A stretch of DNA of 64,000 nucleotides, from positions 5,889,428 through 5,953,427 of the forward strand of contig NC_021017.1 of the NCBI RefSeq assembly GCF_000210075.1, given 5' to 3'. Position 1 is the first letter of the stretch; each line of letters starts with the position of its first letter. A program made the position numbers and the translations under genes. Shown here piece after piece: positions 62,345-64,000 of this stretch. The notes under the pieces were generated by a model. That model searched no databases and was not told where the DNA came from. It saw nothing but the letters and a program-made list of their open reading frames with translations. This DNA comes from Bacteroides xylanisolvens XB1A (GTDB lineage Bacteria; Bacteroidota; Bacteroidia; Bacteroidales; Bacteroidaceae).

Positions 62345-64000
62345 GTGATTTCAGTAGAAGGATTATCAGTAGAATTTAATGCGACGCCGCTTTTTGAGGA
62401 CGTCAGCTATGTAATTAATAAGAAAGACCGCATTGCGCTGGTCGGCAAAAATGGTGCCGGCAAATCAACCATGCTGAAGATATTGGCAGGTTTGCAGTCA
62501 CCGACACGCGGAGTGGTAGCTACTCCGAAAGATGTAACCATCGGATATTTGCCACAGGTCATGATTCTTTCCGACAACCGGACGGTGATGGGAGAGGCAG
62601 AACTGGCATTCGAACATATATTTGAGCTTCAGGCGAAGTTGGAACGGATGAATCAGGAACTGGCGGAACGGACAGACTATGATTCGGAAGAATATCATCA
62701 GTTGATAGACCGTTTCACGCATGAAAACGACCGCTTCCTGATGATGGGCGGTACGAACTTTCAGGCGGAAATCGAACGGACACTTCTTGGATTGGGATTC
62801 AGCCGGGAAGATTTTGAGCGCCCTACTTCGGAGTTTTCCGGTGGATGGCGTATGCGTATCGAATTGGCAAAACTGCTTTTACGACGCCCGGACGTGCTTT
62901 TGCTCGATGAGCCGACCAATCACCTTGATATTGAAAGTATCCAATGGTTGGAAAACTTTTTGTCTACACGTGCCAATGCAGTCGTATTAGTCAGCCATGA
63001 CCGTGCTTTCCTGAATAACGTAACTACCCGCACCATCGAAATCACTTGCGGTCAGATTTACGACTACAAAGTGAAATACGATGAGTTTGTAGTCCTGCGT
63101 AAAGAACGCCGTGAACAACAGCTCCGTGCTTACGAAAATCAACAGAAACAAATACAAGATACGGAAGATTTTATTGAACGCTTCCGTTATAAAGCAACGA
63201 AAGCCGTACAGGTGCAAAGCCGTATCAAGCAACTGGAAAAGATAGACCGCATCGAAGTGGACGAGGAAGATAATTCCGCCTTGCGTTTAAAATTCCCTCC
63301 AGCCAGTCGTAGCGGAAACTATCCTGTGATTTGCGAAGATGTGCGCAAAGCGTATGGCAGCCATGTCGTTTTCCATGATGTCAACCTGACTATCAACAGG
63401 GGAGAGAAAGTGGCTTTCGTCGGAAAGAACGGAGAGGGTAAGTCTACCTTGGTGAAATGTATCATGGACGAAATTGATTTCGAAGGCAAACTAACGATCG
63501 GACATAATGTACAAATCGGTTATTTTGCGCAGAACCAGGCACAAATGTTGGATGAGAACCTGACTGTATTCGATACGATTGACCGAGTAGCGACAGGAGA
63601 TATCCGTCTGAAGATACGTGATATACTGGGAGCTTTCATGTTTGGAGGCGAAGCTTCGGATAAAAAGGTGAAAGTCCTTTCCGGAGGAGAACGTACGCGA
63701 TTGGCGATGATTAAACTTCTGCTGGAACCCGTAAATCTACTGATTCTGGACGAACCGACCAATCATTTGGATATGCGTTCGAAAGATGTTTTGAAGGAAG
63801 CTATCCGCGAATTTGACGGAACAGTGATTCTTGTCAGCCACGACCGTGATTTTCTGGATGGACTTGCGACTAAAGTATATGAGTTTGGCGGTGGACTTGT
63901 AAAAGAACACCTTGGAGGTATCTATGAATTCTTGCAAAAGAAAAAGATAGATAGCTTGAACGAGCTTCAGAAAGGAGCGGGATTGTCGGCTTCTCCCACG
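62345..64000 (+). CDS. ABC-F family ATPase (3' end outside the window)
   Basis: The frame runs from a GTG at 62345 to the window end without a stop, 552 codons. No in-frame ATG occurs between the promoter and this point, and the sequence after it (ISVEGLSVEFNATPLFEDVS) is a normal ABC-F beginning, so GTG is the start. Two ATPase domains: first with Walker A 'GKNGAGKST' (about 36-44), signature 'FSGGWRMR' (about 164) and 'LLLDEPTNHLD'; a linker rich in Arg/Gln/Glu (about 245-300, the P-site tRNA interaction motif region); second with 'GKNGEGKST' (about 360), 'LSGGERTRLAM' and 'ILDEPTNHLDM' (about 468). There are no membrane segments. ABC-F proteins act on ribosomes, some giving antibiotic protection; this looks like a housekeeping member. 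Confidence 0.93.
   Translation, partial: MISVEGLSVEFNATPLFEDVSYVINKKDRIALVGKNGAGKSTMLKILAGLQSPTRGVVATPKDVTIGYLPQVMILSDNRTVMGEAELAFEHIFELQAKLERMNQELAERTDYDSEEYHQLIDRFTHENDRFLMMGGTNFQAEIERTLLGLGFSREDFERPTSEFSGGWRMRIELAKLLLRRPDVLLLDEPTNHLDIESIQWLENFLSTRANAVVLVSHDRAFLNNVTTRTIEITCGQIYDYKVKYDEFVVLRKERREQQLRAYENQQKQIQDTEDFIERFRYKATKAVQVQSRIKQLEKIDRIEVDEEDNSALRLKFPPASRSGNYPVICEDVRKAYGSHVVFHDVNLTINRGEKVAFVGKNGEGKSTLVKCIMDEIDFEGKLTIGHNVQIGYFAQNQAQMLDENLTVFDTIDRVATGDIRLKIRDILGAFMFGGEASDKKVKVLSGGERTRLAMIKLLLEPVNLLILDEPTNHLDMRSKDVLKEAIREFDGTVILVSHDRDFLDGLATKVYEFGGGLVKEHLGGIYEFLQKKKIDSLNELQKGAGLSASPT

Overview
The window is chromosomal DNA from a gut Bacteroides, by gene content close to the B. thetaiotaomicron/B. 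ovatus group. The evidence is SusC/SusD pairs, a hybrid two-component system (HTCS) regulator, lipoproteins with acidic residues after the lipobox Cys, -7 boxes of the form TAnnTTTG, and no strong ribosome binding sites. No mobile element, CRISPR array or rRNA was seen.

Region A (1-15237, all + strand) is most of a polysaccharide utilization locus (PUL) entering from the left. It holds the end of a SusC transporter, SusD, a FAS1-domain lipoprotein, a three-repeat lipoprotein, and after a 388-bp hairpin-rich gap a GH50/agarase-like clan-A hydrolase, a beta-propeller lipoprotein, a GH71/99-like protein, GH31, GH2 with a malectin-like domain, and an SGNH/CE6-like esterase. A strong terminator closes it. 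Its glycan target is not obvious; beta-galactoside-containing material is only an inference.

Region B (15238-17782) is a housekeeping island: a phased cluster of DnaA-box-like motifs, an initiator tRNA-Met (- strand), and a TetR-fabG-rluA-like operon.

Region C (18002-44185) is an alpha-mannan PUL resembling the yeast-mannan locus MAN-PUL2 of B. thetaiotaomicron. It has a lone GH92, then a minus-strand periplasmic set (GH92, endonuclease/exonuclease/phosphatase-fold protein, GH76, GH125, with GH130 downstream), a divergent HTCS, and a plus-strand surface operon (LamG-like glycan binder, SusE/F-like lipoprotein, GH76 lipoprotein, SusC, SusD, second LamG-like binder). Paired 14-bp direct repeats 21 bp apart sit the same distance from the -7 box of both outward promoters and are the likely HTCS operator. 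Surface GH76 would cut the backbone, SusC/D import, and periplasmic GH92, GH130, GH125 and GH76 finish to mannose.

Region D (44239-52163) is a signalling neighbourhood: a sigma54-type response regulator, a small secreted protein whose upstream region carries a sigma54-like promoter and a palindromic TGTGGAA site, and a divergent operon of cyclophilin, M16 protease, MATE pump and a hybrid histidine kinase with an HPt domain.

Region E (52164-64000) contains an AT-rich lipoprotein with a C-terminal acyl-carrier-protein domain (the most unusual gene here), TamB-like and TamA/BamA-like envelope genes (the latter broken by one extra A in a homopolymer), a 456-bp inverted-repeat element, a sugar-nucleotidyltransferase, and the first 552 residues of an ABC-F ATPase.
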